Shown here: one piece after another, positions 43,628 through 54,130 of the stretch
Position numbering within the stretch: the first letter of the stretch is position 1
Layout of the letters: the number at the start of each line of letters is the position of its first letter
Origin: Protopterus annectens
Lineage: Eukaryota > Chordata > Ceratodontiformes > Protopteridae
DNA: 64,000 bases
Direction: 5' to 3'
Assembly: GCF_019279795.1 (NCBI RefSeq)
Contig: NC_056725.1
Span: 1,606,018,793-1,606,082,792, forward strand
Notes under the pieces: generated by a model
What the model was told of the DNA's origin: nothing
Databases searched by the model: none
What the model saw: only the letters and a program-made list of their open reading frames with translations
Made by a program: the position numbers and the translations under genes

Positions 43628-44975
43628 AAGGATTCTGACATGACTGTAGAAGGCCTTATGGTTATCCTTCACATGGGAGGCCATCTTAACCTCAAAGTTG
43701 GCTTTACTTGACCTAATTAACCCTCTCAGTTGTCTATTTACTTTGCTGAGAGAGTTTTCATCTTTATAGGAAATAACCTTCTGGATTTTTACCATATTTT
43801 TTTCTTCTGTTTTATACCCTACTTAATTTGGGATGCCACCAGGGCAGTATTTTTCTAGGATTAGTTCTGGGCTTATTTCTGGTAGGTATAGCAGCTTCTG
43901 TACAGCTATTGACATGGCTGTACAGAGTTTCTGTGAGCAATCTAGCATAGGCTGGTGTGCTCTCTGGATTTGGAGGGGCATTGAATTTTGGCAAATCATC
44001 ACTTAGTAACAGCTAATTTGCCTTGGAATAGCTTCTAACTGTTACTGGTTTTAATGGGATTATGGAGCTGATTTTGATTTTGAAGAAGACAGCTTATTAT
44101 GGCTGAACCTTACTCAGGAGGGCAAGACATTGGGGGGGGGGGTGCAGCATTCTCCCATATTTGTGAGCATGAAGTCCAGTATGTTGGATCCTCTAGTGGG
44201 TGTATTTACAATTTGATAATGGGTATTTGCATTTGCAAATCCCAGGAATATCTGTGCTTGTAGATATGAGGTCATGTAGGATCCCCAATCTATAGAGGGG
44301 TAGTTAAAGTCTCCCATGAGTAGAATGTTAGGTTGGATGGTAAGTGTCTCCAGTATTTCCAAGCATGCACTGTGAGCTTTTTCACATGTGGAGGGTGACA
44401 TATAGCTTGCTAGGATTTGGAATGGGATTTTGTCTTTGGTGATCTGTATATGGAGGAACTCCAGCAAGTCATCCTGCCTGATCACCCTAGAGGTATGCTT
44501 GTTACTGATATATATTTACACACCTCCACCTTTAACCCTTTTCCGTGGAGCTACTGGTCTAAACATGTGGAAGATATTGAAACCTTACACTGCCTGGGTA
44601 CTCTCTGACATTTTAAAACATGTCTCGGTAACTGCACCGAGTATGAGGAGGGCTTGGAGGGAGTGTAGTTTTTATTCAGGCTCCTGGCATTGAGCAGTAC
44701 CACCTTGAGCTTCTGTTTAGTTGATTTTGCTATGTCGAGAGGTTTGTTTAATTTGACATTGCCTAAAAAGGCACTATGGAGGTGGATAAAGTTTTAGCGA
44801 GTATTTGAAAGCCTAGAGAGGAAAGGTGCAGACCATTCTTGGCAAAGCGACATGGTCTGTTGACCATGTCCTCCCAAGCTGACAAATACTGGGACCACCT
44901 TAGAATGATACCAGAAAGTCAGACAGTTGTTGAAATCAATCACTTTTTGCTCATATTGTGGCATCATCCTCCATG

Positions 44976-45330
44976 GGGTCTATATTATTAGTCCGACTGT
45001 TTAGGTGATCGAACACCTAAACATCAATCTTCTAATATCGAACCGCCCAATGTCGAACATCCCAGGGAAACACATCCCTCTGCCACAACAGAAGAAACAT
45101 TACTTTACATCTAAATTAAGTAGGGGGGGGCTTCACCCCCCACACCCCCCTAACAAAATATGCCAGCTCCGAGATCGCTCAACAGTAGGTAAATAGCAAA
45201 CTCTGACGAATGACCAAAGGAAATCTTTCCCTGCATTAAATCGGCCGTTTGCCATTTTTTGCTTTTGATATTAAAAGATCGATGTTTAGGTGTTCGATCA
45301 CCTAAACATTTGGTCTTCTAATATAGACCC
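44976..45330. mobile_element. Hairpin-arm MITE, copy B
   Basis: A 355-bp element starting GGGTCTATATTA and ending TAATATAGACCC. It is flanked by 9-bp TCCTCCATG (44967-44975 and 45331-45339). Each arm is a palindrome of about 68 bp centred on TTTAGGTGATCGAACACCTAAA (left) and its relative (right), so one unit of about 34 nt occurs four times. The core has GGGGGGG CTTCA CCCCCC (45122-45140), ACACCCCCC and CCAGCTCCGAGATCGC. It sits in the ORF1 of CR1 copy 3. Removing it and one TCCTCCATG restores the alignment with CR1 copy 1 (10185-10215) without a gap, which proves insertion and the duplication length. Confidence 0.93.
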
Positions 45331-45429
45331 TCCTCCATGATGGTAATATGCTACTCACTTCTAGGCTCATACCAGCTTGAGACACATAATCAGAAAGCTC
45401 CAAGCTCCTTAATGTCTGCCTTGATATAA

Positions 45430-45823
45430 TTCAGGGAGGAACATTTCAGATCATTTACACCTAAATGGACTATGATGGATTCATGCTGGTACCTGTGGCG
45501 TAATGACTTGTATGCATGTGTCATTTGGTGGATCCTGGCTCCAGATACGCAGCTAACAGTATTCTTCTCCTTGTTCAGCCTGGTTAGAGGGACATCAGTA
45601 TATCTTACATTGGAGTCCCCTATGACAAGATTCCTGGGAGTATGTTTACTGGCCTGAGAGGCTTAGTGTTTGGGGCTCTACTGAGTTTAACATTATTTGT
45701 GATGTTAGGTGTTATTTTTTCTGAGTGCCTTTAGGCTTGCTGAGGCAAAACTTTGACAGCATGTGGTCTAGGTGATCTTTGTTATTTAGGAAGAGTGCTT
45801 TTAAATGCCTCAGTATACAGTAG

Positions 45824-45901
<78 letters not shown>

Positions 45902-46100
45902 TGTGTGTGTGTGCTATGTGTGGTTTGTTTTGGTTATGACAACCCAATGTGGACTTGTATGTGAGAGTTTAGCCTCCAGTGTCATTGTCTAAGTACACCT
46001 CTCACATACTGTGTCTGATTCTTTAAGGATTCCATGGTTATCAGTAAACATGAGACATGTTGTTTAGGAAGAGTGCTTTTAAGTGCCTCAGTATACATTA

Positions 46101-46161
<61 letters not shown>

Positions 46162-46384
46162 GTGTGCTAAGCGAGGTTTGTGCTTTCGTTATGACAACCC
46201 AATTTGGATTTGTATGTGAGAGTTTAGCCTCCAGTGTCATTGTGTAAGTACACCTCTCACATACTGTGTCTGATTCTTTAAGGCTTAAGTGGTAATCAGG
46301 AAACATGAGAGAACCACTATGTTGTCTCAGGATGCCCTTGCCCACCAAGCTGGCTACAGAGAAGTTAGGAAATTGCATATCCAT
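45430..46384 (-). pseudogene. CR1 copy 3 ORF1, N-terminal part with tandem duplication
   Basis: Starts MDMQFPNFSVASLVGKGILRQ, then CERCTYTM (second Cys pair; the first pair is changed). The esterase resumes beyond the duplicated zone with NLVIGDSNVRYTDVPLTR (about 45640-45580, GDS block) and VNDLKCSSLNYIKADI (GxND block near 45450). It continues through the MITE to AKNGLHLSSLG (DxxH, about 44840). Frame is lost in several places. The T-run at the ORF1/ORF2 junction has five T here, so the slippery site is decayed. Confidence 0.75.
45782..46313. repeat. 279-bp tandem duplication with paired (GT)n tracts
   Basis: 45782-46060 and 46061-46313 are direct repeats, with shared TTTAGGAAGAGTGCTTTTAA and GAGAGTTTAGCCTCCAGTGT. 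Each carries a (GT)n tract at the same place: 45826-45911 and 46104-46160. The tract sits where CR1 copy 2 has a GT-rich stretch encoding HTPTQHTPTY. Confidence 0.9.
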
Positions 46385-46789
46385 ACTGTGCAGTCCTCTG
46401 CTTTGTGAGCTACAAGGGGGTGGTTGGTATGTTATTAAAAGTGCTTTGAGCAGCCTAATGAGGATGCTTTATCAGGGCAAATTATGCTAAAAAGTGCTAA
46501 ATTCTACCAACATTATTGTTAACACAATCCAGAATGCTAGTAAATCTGTAAGATTTGCCACTTGATGCCCAACTGCCAACTAACTGCTCTAAACTTGTCA
46601 GAGTACATGGTATTTGCACTATATTGCTGCTCTACAGAAAAGAGCAAACAATGAATAAATAAATAAATAACGGCAGTCACTCAAAATAACTTGTGTGATT
46701 TAGTGATCAAATGTACTTAACTTTCCCTGAATGTTACTGGATACAAGTAAAGCTTTGCTGAACTCCAGAAAAATGAGTAGGAGACAGTA

Positions 46790-49700
46790 TTTTATTTATT
46801 TTATTTTACATTTATTTTACATTTGTTGACCGGGCTAGTCTAGCTGGATACATATCCATTTTCAGTAGAGGCCCGGGGAGAAAAGCTCCACAAAAAACAT
46901 ACAACAACAATACATTATGGTAAATATATATTTGTGAATAATAATTAAAATACAATCAGACCCCAAACAAAGGACAGGCTAAAAGAAACTACAGTTGGCA
47001 AAGAGAAATACATAGCCAGTTACAGAGCATTCAACTAATAAGCTAAGGCTAAAGAAACAAATTATCAGAAAGAATGACAGGTAAGTTAAGGTAGTTATAA
47101 AGAAATCTAGGAGAAACAGAAGAAGAGAAGAAGCAGTAGAGAGAAAAGAGAGTAAGGAGAAAAAGAAGTGGCAAGGTGACGAGAGAGAAGAGCAAGGAGA
47201 AGGGGGTAAAGCATAAAGGCCAAGCATGGGCAAGAGATAGACTATGAAAAAGCTTAAAAGGCAAGCCAAAAATAGGCGGAGTGGAAAAAGAAGAGGTGAG
47301 CTAAAAAAGAGAAGGAGAAGAATGTCAGTCAGGAGTACTACAAGAACAGAGCCAGTGATTGTGGAAGTAAAGCTTGAGTTTTTCTTTGAAGAGAGGAAAT
47401 GATGAAATCAGTGTTATATCACTAGGTAACAGATTCCATCTTCTACCAACCGTATTAGTGAATAAAGAGTTGCCATAGTTGTTAGACTTTATTGATCTGG
47501 TCAGGAGTCTACAAGAAGAATGGAGGGAGTTAAGATTATTGTAAGGGATTAAAAGTTGAGAGAGTATAGGGGTGTTGTCAGGTTGGTACAGAATTTTGTG
47601 AGCAATGGTAAGTTGTGAGATGAGAAGATAGTATTGAAGTTTGAGCCAGCCTAGGAGTTTCAAATTTAGACAGTGATGGGTTCTGTAAGGGTTACCAGTG
47701 GCAAAGTGGGCAATGTTATTATAACAAGCAGCTAGTTTGTTTAGGTTAGCTTTCTTGAGGTTGGTGAAAATTGGAGAGGCATAAAAGAGAGTAGATATAA
47801 GATGGGAGAGGGCAATTTTAGCTCTAGTAGGTGGGGTTAGAAACTGTTTGATACGGTATAAGGATCCTATTTTTCTGTTAACAGATTTGATGGTGTTGTT
47901 GATATGTTGATCAAAAGTGAGATTATTATCAATGGTTACTTCTAACAGTTTAGTAGTAGTGTCAGGAGAGATGACAGTGGTGTTGTTTGAAGAGATAGTG
48001 AAGTGTAAAGGGGAGGTCTGAGAGGTAGGGGTGAAGAGAAGAAGTTTAGTTTTTTTTGCATTAAGAAGGAGGTACCATCTAGTAAACCATGTTTCTACAG
48101 TGTTAAAGATATTTTGAGTTAGAGAGATTAGTTCTATGGAAGAAGATGCTGAGCAAATAATGGTAGAGTCATCAGCGTATTGAATGCAAGTTGCTTGAGG
48201 GATTGCTGAGTGCAGATCATTTATGAAGAGGGAGAAGAGTAGTGGACCAAGAAAAGAGCCCTGAGGGACACCAATGGAAATTGGCAATAATGAAGAGATG
48301 TGGTTATCCCATAGAACAGCTTGTTGTCTGTTGCTCAGATACGAGCTGAACCATTTGATAGCTAAGTTATCAAATGAGAGGGATTCGAGGATATTAATTA
48401 GAGAAGAATGGTTGACCATGTCGAAAGCTTTAGAGAGATCAATAAATAGAGCAGAAGAGAGAAGGTTATTGTTGCGGTTCCAGTTGATAGTATCCACAAA
48501 GGAGAGGAGGGCAGTGGTGGTGCTATGATGAGGTCTAAAGCCATGCTGGCAATTTGCTATTATGTTATGTAAAGAGAGAGATATGGTACAAGTTGCTGGT
48601 GAATGCATTTCTCCATAATTTTTGCTAAGGGGGAGAGGAGAGCAATAGGTCTAAAGTTAGAGAAGTCAAAAGAGTTACCACCTTTGTGTAGAGGGATAAT
48701 ATGAGAGATTTTCCAAATATCAGGAATGATTCCCTCTTGGATTGTCCTGTTTATTAGAATGGATATAGGGTAAGCAATTACTTTAGCTGCCTTTTGGAGA
48801 TAAAGAGAAGGGATTTTGTCAGCAGAGGGGGTACATGGTTTCAGTTTGTGAATTAGTCTGTAGATAAAAGAGGTGGAGATAGGTTGAAGAGAGAAGTTAA
48901 AAGTAGAGTCTACTAGGTTACTAGGAGGATAGAAGTTGTTGGTGTTCAGTTGTCTAGCAAGAGATAGAATAGTTTCGGAAAAGAAAGAGTTAAAAGCATT
49001 AGCAGTTAGATAAGGGGTGTCTGGGTCAGCATTAAGTGGGGAAGGAGTTTTGGTTGTTCCTGGGGAAAGGAGTCTATTTACAGATGACCAGAATTGTTTT
49101 GAATTATTAAAATGAGTATCTTGAAGTTCATAGTAGAATTTTCTCTTATCTGTGATAATTGCTTTTTTGGTCAAATTTCTGAGCTGGCGGAAGTGAAGTA
49201 AATCAGGGCTGTTTCTATGGCATCTCCATTTGGCCCAGATTTTATTTCTAGAGAGAATTAGTTTTTTAGTTTCGCTAGAGAGCCATGGGGCTGTCTTAGA
49301 TTTCATTCTGATGGTACGCTCTGGAGCATGTTTGTCAAGAATGGACATTAAGGTAGAATTAAAGAATATTACTGCATCTTCAAGAGGAAGAGATTTCAAG
49401 GTGTTCCAGTTACATGCATTCAGTTCAGCTTGAAATAATTCTATATTAAAGTGTTTGGTCGCGTGATTTTTCTTAAGTTAGGGAGGTTTAAACAATCAGT
49501 CTTTTCTCTTGTAATATACGTTAAACAATGGTCACTGATATCATCTGGCAAAGTTCCTACATTATATGTAATGTTAAGTTTGTTTATAAGTATCCAGTCT
49601 AAGATACTCTCTTTTTTGCTGGACTTATTAAATCTTGTAGTAGAGCTAATGGATCATGTAAAACCATTTAGGTTAATGTGAGAGGAGGGATTATCAGCAT

Positions 49701-50007
49701 TAATAGAATTCCAGTCTATGTTAAGGTCACCTAATATTATAGTTTCTTGGGGGTAAGTGTTAGAAACCCAACTGAGAAAGTCTTCTATGATAGGTATATT
49801 GTTACCCGGAGGTATGTATACGCAGATGATATAAAGAGATTTTTGGGCATTTAATTGGACTTTAGTAATAATGGCTTCTACTTTGCTATCCAGGGTTGGA
49901 CAGGCAGGGAGTGTAGAGATATTGAGTTGATTCTTAAACAGGATTGCTACTCCACCACCTTTCCATTTAGAACGGTCAAGTCCAAAGTATGTAGTAAAGG
50001 AGGCATA
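46790..50007 (-). mobile_element. LINE-X, APE-type LINE, long copy
   Basis: On the minus strand: endonuclease (50007-49440), linker, RT (48620-47800), C-terminal region ending at 47325, 3' UTR, the conserved tail block (complement at 46835-46895) and an (AAATA)n end at about 46790. It is the parent of the tail fragments at 604, 27176 and 41679. The 5' end is cut at about 50007 against another MITE. The clade is not settled; it falls in the CR1/Jockey/I group of APE-type LINEs. Confidence 0.85.
47325..50007 (-). pseudogene. LINE-X ORF2: AP endonuclease and reverse transcriptase
   Basis: Endonuclease words: SKWKGGGVAILFKN (about 49970), SLYIICVYIPPGNN, TIILGDLNIDWNS (about 49735) and DDISDHCLTYI (about 49540). 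Then PSADKIPSLYLQKAAKVIA and FSNFRPIALLSPLAKIMEK (48700-48610). RT: CQHGFRPHHSTTTALLSFVD, ALFIDLSKAFDMVNHSSL (palm A), GVPQGSFLGPLLFSLFIND and CIQYADDSTIICS (catalytic ADD intact, about 48190). The C-terminus has VGRRWNLLPSDITLISS...FKEKLKLYF and stops after STPD at 47325. The open part 48608-47325 (427 codons) is uninterrupted. One frame change lies near 48590 and a few stops lie in the endonuclease, so this is the youngest-looking LINE in the window but still not intact. Confidence 0.9.
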
Positions 50008-50309
50008 CCTCTCAACCTCTTAGCACAAGAAATCTAGACAAAGCTAAAATTAGTTGAGGACAAAGGTCCAAAATACAGACAATTTTTAAATATTGGTTGT
50101 ATAAACCTAGGAAGTTGCTAGAATAAAAGGTTTTGTGTTATCATGTATTTTCTGAATGATACAAAGTCTGAAACTAAAAGTTCTGTCATTATTTAGTGAA
50201 TTTAGTTCTCACTGATTTCCCAGAAAACCACAATGTTTTTGAGAACAGTCCAAAAATGTGGATCAAAAATCTGGACATTCTGCAAAAATCTGAATAGCTT
50301 AGAGCAATG
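50004..50309. mobile_element. TIR MITE (CATACCTCTCA family), copy 1
   Basis: About 306 bp aligning along its length with 55854-56173. Starts CATACCTCTCAACCTCTTAGC, contains AAGAAATCTAGACAAAGC, GACAATTTTTAAATAT and AAAATCTGGACATTCTGCAAAAATC, and ends CTTAGAGCAATG, a worn copy of the TTGAGAGGTATG end. Non-coding. Its left end abuts the truncated 5' end of LINE-X. Confidence 0.75.
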
Positions 50310-50524
50310 AAAGGTGGTAGAGTCAAGAACAATAATGGTTTGTTGGGCAGGCAGTCAGTATCATAGGTCTATAGAAAACAATGGGTGGGAAGAGTACATA
50401 AATAGCATATACAATAGTCAATAACAAAGAAAGATGGGGAGGGACTTTGGAAATCAGATAATCATAAGGGGTGGATCGTGGAGGTCAGAGATACAGCCTT
50501 ATAAAACAATAACAGAAGGGTGGG

Positions 50525-52240
50525 ATAGTTCATAAGTTCATAGGTTAATAGGTGTGTACTAGGCTAATGACCCTGGTGCTTTTACAAGCCTCACCAAAAA
50601 AAATGTCCAGGCACCCTGCCATCCGATGTTAGTTCACAGTGCCCATATCAAGTAGGGCAACTGGAATGATCCCTAGAGTAAACTTTCTGTTACCCATCTA
50701 CTCGTCAAGATTTCTCACAAAAAGGGCCAGCGAGGTTCTCTGCTTGACATGAATGGGAAGTTTATTCCAGAGTATGGGCAGTCTTTGGAAGATGAACTTG
50801 CCCCTCCAGCATGTCCTGTTAATTGTGGTAATGAGGTAGTGACCTCTGGAGCATGTGGTGTGGGGGGATTGGGATTTCTTTAGGTGTAGCATTTCAAGTA
50901 GGGCTGGGTCAGACAAGGCTTTGAAAGGCAAACAGAGATCACCTAAGTAGATGATAAGAGACTGATAACAGCTGAAGTTTCTTGAGTTTGTCCATGTAGG
51001 ACATGTGTTTAAGGCCTAGGATCCTTTTTGTGAGGTACTTTTGTGGCCTCTCCAGCATTGTAGGTGTCTGGTCAGGTACATGCCAAATGGGACGTTATAT
51101 TCGATGATTGGTCTAATGAGGTATGAGTAGAGAGGGATGATGACCTCATTCTTCCTGGATGCGAAACCTTTGGTTATAAGATGTGCCACATAAAAGGACT
51201 TTCTGACCACAGTGGCAATGTGGTGGTCGAAGGTGAGGTGCCTGTTGACCTGGGTGCCCAGATCTCTTATGGCCCCTTTAGTGTTCAGTGAGCTCCCATT
51301 AATGAGGTACTTCATGTTAACTGAGTTTTTTCCAAAGGGGATGATAATGCATTTTTTGGAGTTAAGCTTCAGGCCATGGTTTCGACACCAGTCATTGGTC
51401 TCAGAGAGGCCCTTTTGCAGGATGTCTGCATCACTTGGGGAGTTGATAATGACTCCTAGCTTGCAGTAGTCAGCAAACTTGGTCAGCCAGAGTCCTTCTG
51501 TGTTGGCCTGGACTTCTGAGAAGTAGATGCCAAGCAGGAGAGGGCCCAGAACCAAACCCTGTGGGACTCCACTCATGACTGATCAACAGTCTGACTTGGA
51601 ATCCGCAACTTTCACTCTGTGGGTCCTGTCTGTGAGCCAATTTGCAACCCACCTAGTGATGTAAGGATTGATGCCTAGTTTGGTGAGTTTATCAATGATA
51701 CCTGAGTGGGGAATGGTATCAAAGGCCTTGGCCAGCTGAAAGTAGGCTGTATGGACTGCCTTACCCGCATCCACAGCCTTGGTGACTGCCTCAAAGAAGT
51801 CAACCAGGTTCAGCAGGCAGGATCTCCCCTGGGTGAAGCCAATCTGTTTGGGATCAAGAGTTTGGCGATTGCCTATATCTTTGTTAAGCAGGTCCATAGC
51901 TTTGCATACCAGACTCATCAGGCTAATGGGGTGATAGTTCCCAGGGTCTGTAGTTGCGCCTCATTTATGGAGAGGGATGACTGTAGCAGTGCACCATTCA
52001 TTAGGGACATAGCCTGAGGTAAAGCTGTGATTGAACAGGGCACACATATAAGGTGCCAGTTTGTTTTGCAGCTCATGTAGGATGCATACAAGGATATTAT
52101 CAGGTCCCGTGGATGCTGTATTCCTGGCTTTGGACAATGCAGCTTTTCCCTTTGCTGGAGAAATGGTGGGTACCACATGTAGGTGAGGAGTCAGTGTGGA
52201 AACCCCCAGCTGCTGTGCATTTAGGTAGATGTAGGATTGC
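50525..52240 (-). mobile_element. CR1 LINE, copy 4, 5'-truncated
   Basis: Keeps RT to 3' tail. Minus-strand words: NTASTGPDNILVCILHELQNK (52140), EWCTATVIPLHK (51965), MSLVCKAMD, IGFTQGRSCLLNLVDFFEA, VHTAYFQLAKAFDTIPHSG (palm A, about 51740), SGVPQGLVLGPLLLGIYFSE (51575), LTKFADYCKLG (the second Asp of ADD reads Tyr), PIIEYNVPFGMYLTRHL, and C-terminal LPILWNKLPIHVKQ. The tail CCTATTAACCTATGAAC ends near 50525. It aligns closely with copy 1. Normal LINE truncation. Confidence 0.9.
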
Positions 52241-53239
52241 ACAATGCACCCTCACTCTGGCTAAGATGCAATTGATAGTGCATATTCTGAGTACCTAAGG
52301 GATACATCTTTCATCTTATTCATGTACAAACAGCAAAATTGATGCCAAGCAATGCTCACAACCTTTCCTTCCTCATGTAATGGCTGTCTATTGCTAGCAT
52401 CAGACAGAGTCAGCCCCAGATGACAATATTTGTAACTGCAGGACTATCTAAGTGTTGAAACTGTAACAGAAAATTAAATGTGTCAGAACATGTGTGAATG
52501 GCTGATACCTGCCTAACTGGTACTTGTAAATGATGCTAAGTAGAATGTGTGCAAGTTGTCTAGCAATGCTATCAATTTATGATATGACTGACATCTGTAA
52601 TATATACTTATGCAGTTTACCAAATAACCTGGTCCAAACAACTGAAAAACAAAGGAAGTGTACTTATCCCTACACTCCCACAAGTGGAGCAATAAGCATG
52701 ATTGAAAACAGTCTCCTCCCCTTCATGTTCCCTAGCTACATGGTTACTTTTTAGTGTAGATTTAGCCCTCTGAGCACTCTGAAAATGCAAATGAGGTATG
52801 AAGTCCTTACAATTGCTGAATACCAAACTTTTGACTTTGTGTAGCAGATGTAACCATGGTGTAGCCTCTACACTACTGTTAGGTGCTAATAACTCACAAC
52901 TGTGAATGATTAGTCTGACTGAAACAAAACACAGTAATAAACAGACACCCTTCATTGAAGTGGGTGGGTGTTAGCGAGAATACACTTACAAATTATGAAA
53001 CTAACTGCAGTGAGCTTTTAAGCAAAATCAAACACTCCACATGTATATTTCCTTGCCATAATAGCACAGTTCCCTGCCTTTGCTGAAAACTGTTGTTGAG
53101 CATCATGTACTTGTATCACACCTTGAAATAAATACGGGAGACTATGTACTACAGATTGCATGTGTGATAGTAAAACAGAGATAAGGGAATGATTTCCAAA
53201 ATACAAAGATAAGGCAGAGCTAAACTTTTGCAAACATAT
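52241..53239. other. Unassigned DNA
   Basis: No recognised coding or repeat content. The minus-strand frame at 52617-52955 (112 codons) has no family motif and is treated as chance. Confidence 0.45.
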
Positions 53240-54130
53240 TCATAAATAACGTGTGATCACTCATTCCACTAAATATGTTATGTACAAATTTGTAATCAAC
53301 TGAGCATGTCCAAGTGTATGAAATGTTTAATACTGGGTATGAAATGTTAATTACTTGTATGCACATTATGCGATAGTTATTGCAAAGTTGTGTCTATGGC
53401 AAAGAGAGATAACCCACTACAACTATGTTGTCTAAGTGCAGTATCCGATGGTTCATATCCAGAGCTGTATAATTGTTTAACCTTTGTTTCCTTTTTTTTA
53501 TCCTTTTTTTTCTTTTTCTATATGTGTGACACATAGCATAGTGCAAACACTGTTAGCTACTTAAATGAAAAATTAATTTCAATTGCCTTACAAAGTGGAA
53601 TGATGTTTGGCAGCATTGCATTTCTGTTAGCACCCAGGGATGGTAATAATTGCAGAAATTACACATGTTGCCTAACTGTCTCTGTGGCACAAACTGTAAA
53701 TATGTTGAGCTAAAAAAGAGGAAACATAGGTAAAGTGGGGTTGGAGTCCCACAGTAGTTATTTTTACTGAGGAGGGTCATAATGAGGATTTACATAAGTA
53801 GCATATATTTGCTATTGCCTTTTACATGTGCGCGTTGCCCACCTATGCGCAAACTCTATTCATTACTTAAGAGAAAAAAGTGATGAATTTGATTTGGTTA
53901 GCCTTCCTTTCCATAAACAGGCTCAGTGACAATGCGTGACCAACGGCACTCTGAACACCACTATGTGTGAAAAATACACCTGCTGTGTAGCTTTCCCTGT
54001 GGTACCAGAAGTAAGTAGAGTAAGTTTATAGTAAGAACAGTGGCGAGCCAGAGTTCAAATCCAGTGCACTCCACTTTTTAGTAAGGACGTCCCACTGTAA
54101 TTTTGCATACAACTTTGATTATAAAGGTAA
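53240..54130 (+). repeat. Tandem tRNA-headed repeat, about three units of 300 bp
   Basis: Three heads occur at about 53390-53455, 53675-53745 and 53985-54065. Each has an A-box-like stretch (for example TGTAGCTTTCCCTGTGGTA) and a B-box-like word (GGTTCATATCC, GGTTGGAGTCCC, AGTTCAAATCC). The bodies also align: GTGCAAACACTGTTAGCTAC and GCGCAAACTCTATTCATTAC, then TTAA.TGAAAAA. Spacing is about 290-310 bp. It is either a SINE family that amplified locally in tandem or three insertions side by side. All are too worn for tRNA genes. Confidence 0.55.

Larger units (their letters stand above)
41360..44760 (-). pseudogene. CR1 copy 3 ORF2: endonuclease and reverse transcriptase
   Basis: It opens KLKVVLLNARSLNKN (about 44720). 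Endonuclease words at 44485-44114: LHIQITKDKIPFQILASY, PNILLMGDFNYPSIDWGSY and NTPTRGSNILDFMLTN. RT at 42979-42401: GANNIPGCLLN, NYRPISLNSLICKAMEK, VHAAYLDLAKAFDTIPHSG and the start of GVPR, then LNSNECIIVLFGKS (42220) and PIIEYHAHFGMYLTKHMQQ (41640). It is cut by insertions at 43209-43627 and 41679-41995. The catalytic ADD stretch near 42330 is not readable. Dead. Confidence 0.85.
41093..46640 (-). mobile_element. CR1 LINE, copy 3, near full length with nested insertions
   Basis: The complete order on the minus strand is 5' region (to about 46640), ORF1 start (46384), esterase (45660-45340 and 44975-44800), ORF2 endonuclease (about 44740-44110) and RT (about 43000-41360). The 3' tail (CCTATGAACCTATA on the minus strand) is at about 41093. 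Nested inside are a hairpin MITE (44976-45330), a retroposed element (43209-43627) and a LINE-X tail (41679-41995), each with a target duplication. ORF1 also carries a 279-bp tandem duplication with (GT)n tracts. Confidence 0.88.

Noticed and set aside
52617-52955. 112-codon minus-strand open frame
   Set aside because: No family motif, AT-rich codon use, no support from neighbours. Length alone is not evidence in 64 kb of six frames.
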